Below are positions 4,143 to 5,261 of a stretch of DNA of 5,261 nucleotides, one piece after another. This DNA comes from Thermoplasmata archaeon (GTDB lineage: Archaea > Thermoplasmatota > Thermoplasmata > Thermoplasmatales > Thermoplasmataceae). A program made the position numbers and the translations under genes. The notes under the pieces were generated by a model. The model was not told the origin of the DNA and did not search any database. It saw only the letters and a program-made list of their open reading frames with translations. The stretch lies in contig JAKAYH010000202.1 in assembly GCA_021826835.1 (NCBI GenBank), forward strand, positions 1 through 5,261, given 5' to 3'. How positions within the stretch are numbered: the first letter of the stretch is position 1; each line of letters opens with the position of its first letter.

Positions 4143-5261
4143 ATGAGTCAAGGGGTTGATATAAGGAATATTGAAGTAAATGGATTTCCACTCATCAGAC
4201 ATCACGGAATGATAGCTAACAATACTTCTGCAGCACTTGTTGCGGCAAACGGAAAGATCTCCTGGGCATGTCTCCCAATTTTTTCTTCCCCTCCGGTATT
4301 TGATTGCATTCTTGATAGTAAGAAGGGCACATTTTTTCACATTTGCCCGGCGGATACTCAGGGGATAACTGTAAAACAGGAGTATGTTCATAAGACTCCT
4401 GTTCTCAAAACATCATTTTATAAGAGTGATAAGAAAATACTTGAAATAACCGACTTTATGCCTGAAACAAGATATGAAAACATAAAGTTTCCAGAAATTC
4501 ACAGAATAGTGAGATCATTTCAAAATGCCATAGATGTTTCAATAAAAGTTACAATGAGAGCAGACTATGGTGATCTGGGAAAAATAACAGATAAAAGTGA
4601 AAAAGGATTTACAGTTTCATCCGGTAAACGTGAAATAACATACATAAGCACGGTTCCCGTAAATCTGGATCAAACCGGATTGAATCAGACATATACATTC
4701 AAAGAAAATTCCACAGAAATCTTTGTCATAGCCTATGGATTAAAGGATCACATTTCCATAGAAGATTTTAAGTCCATTGAACTTCTGGATAAGACCATTT
4801 CATTCTGGTCCAACTGGTATGATGAGAGTACATATAACGGCATATATAAGGATGAAATAATGAGATCCGCTATTACACTGAGGGGTCTGTTTTACGAGCC
4901 AACGGGACTCATGGTTGCAGCTCCAACAACAAGCCTGCCGGAATGTATCGGCGGTGAACGAAACTGGGATTACAGATATTCGTGGATCAGGGATACTGCC
5001 TATGTTATAGAAGCGCAATCATTTTTGGGTTACCATCAATACGCCACAAAATTTCTCTATGATATAATGGAGATAATAGAAAACGAAGGCAAAATAAGAA
5101 CAATATATCCAATCAATTTACAGGATGATATCACCGAAAAATCTCTGGATTACGAAGGTTACATGGGTTCAAAGCCAGTGAGGATAGGCAATCTTGCATC
5201 GGATCAATTACAGCTGGATCAATATGGATCCATAATAAATGCCATTTATCATCTGTGCAAT
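4143..5261 (+). CDS. GH15 glycoside hydrolase (glucoamylase or trehalase), 3' end outside window
   Basis: An open frame of 373 codons with no stop before the window ends; GH15 proteins of this type are usually about 600-650 residues, so roughly 60% is present. The N-terminal beta-sandwich domain begins with FPLIRHHGMIANNTSAALVA (15-34) and DG-like NGKISW.CLP (36-45), the standard opening of archaeal and bacterial GH15 enzymes. The (alpha/alpha)6 barrel starts near 235 and shows LMVAAPTTSLPE (256-267), GGERNWDYRYSWIRD (270-284, the family signature lining the sugar subsite) and GYMGSKPVRIGN (339-350) followed by QLQLDQYG (355-362). The two catalytic glutamates lie beyond the window. Inverting hydrolysis releases beta-glucose from alpha-glucans or trehalose; characterised Thermoplasma members include trehalases, and the two activities cannot be told apart here. 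No signal peptide is visible, which suggests a cytoplasmic enzyme. ATG 4143 is the first start after an in-frame TGA (4137-4139), and no strong Shine-Dalgarno is present. Confidence 0.92.
   Translation, partial: MSQGVDIRNIEVNGFPLIRHHGMIANNTSAALVAANGKISWACLPIFSSPPVFDCILDSKKGTFFHICPADTQGITVKQEYVHKTPVLKTSFYKSDKKILEITDFMPETRYENIKFPEIHRIVRSFQNAIDVSIKVTMRADYGDLGKITDKSEKGFTVSSGKREITYISTVPVNLDQTGLNQTYTFKENSTEIFVIAYGLKDHISIEDFKSIELLDKTISFWSNWYDESTYNGIYKDEIMRSAITLRGLFYEPTGLMVAAPTTSLPECIGGERNWDYRYSWIRDTAYVIEAQSFLGYHQYATKFLYDIMEIIENEGKIRTIYPINLQDDITEKSLDYEGYMGSKPVRIGNLASDQLQLDQYGSIINAIYHLCN

Noticed and set aside
4140..5018. Open frames of 83 and 72 codons on the - strand
   Set aside because: They are antisense shadows of the GH15 coding frame, which carries unmistakable family motifs.

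Overview
The window looks like chromosomal DNA of an acidophilic, heterotrophic archaeon, most likely a member of the Thermoplasmatales (Thermoplasma/Picrophilus/Ferroplasma/Cuniculiplasma type). The support is the AT-rich base composition with frequent AGA/AGG and ATA codons, a MOFRL-family glycerate 2-kinase of the kind that serves the non-phosphorylating Entner-Doudoroff pathway, an archaeal TrmI tRNA methyltransferase, a GH15 glucoamylase/trehalase, a tRNA-Tyr with the archaeal C1:G72 pair and an intron after position 37, and archaeal-style BRE/TATA elements. The genus is an inference and cannot be fixed from this sequence alone.

Left part (1-2112): a tight + strand operon. The tail of a rhodanese-like sulfurtransferase overlaps the glycerate kinase start (ATGA). 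The kinase in turn overlaps the start of trmI, whose ATG at 1351 is chosen because a GGAGG ribosome-binding site lies just before it. A T-run about 28 bp after trmI may end this transcript.

Middle (2113-2550): about 440 bp without a convincing gene. It holds a long imperfect hairpin (2242-2295) and a short orphan open frame that looks like a gene remnant. After these comes a clear BRE/TATA promoter with palindromes on both sides, just ahead of the next operon.

Right-centre (2551-3875): a two-gene type IV (AbiE-type) toxin-antitoxin module. abiEi encodes a winged-helix antitoxin/repressor and abiEii a nucleotidyltransferase toxin; they are coupled by a 4-bp ATGA overlap. The palindromes around the promoter are good candidates for AbiEi operators.

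Right (3947-5261): an intron-containing tRNA-Tyr gene on the - strand faces the toxin gene. A 97-bp spacer carries divergent TATA-like elements for the tRNA and for a + strand GH15 glycoside hydrolase. The hydrolase runs off the window after 373 codons and is probably translated from a leaderless or nearly leaderless mRNA. The AbiE module sits between housekeeping genes and a tRNA gene, as expected for an acquired defence/plasticity element, but no attachment-site duplication or integrase is visible.
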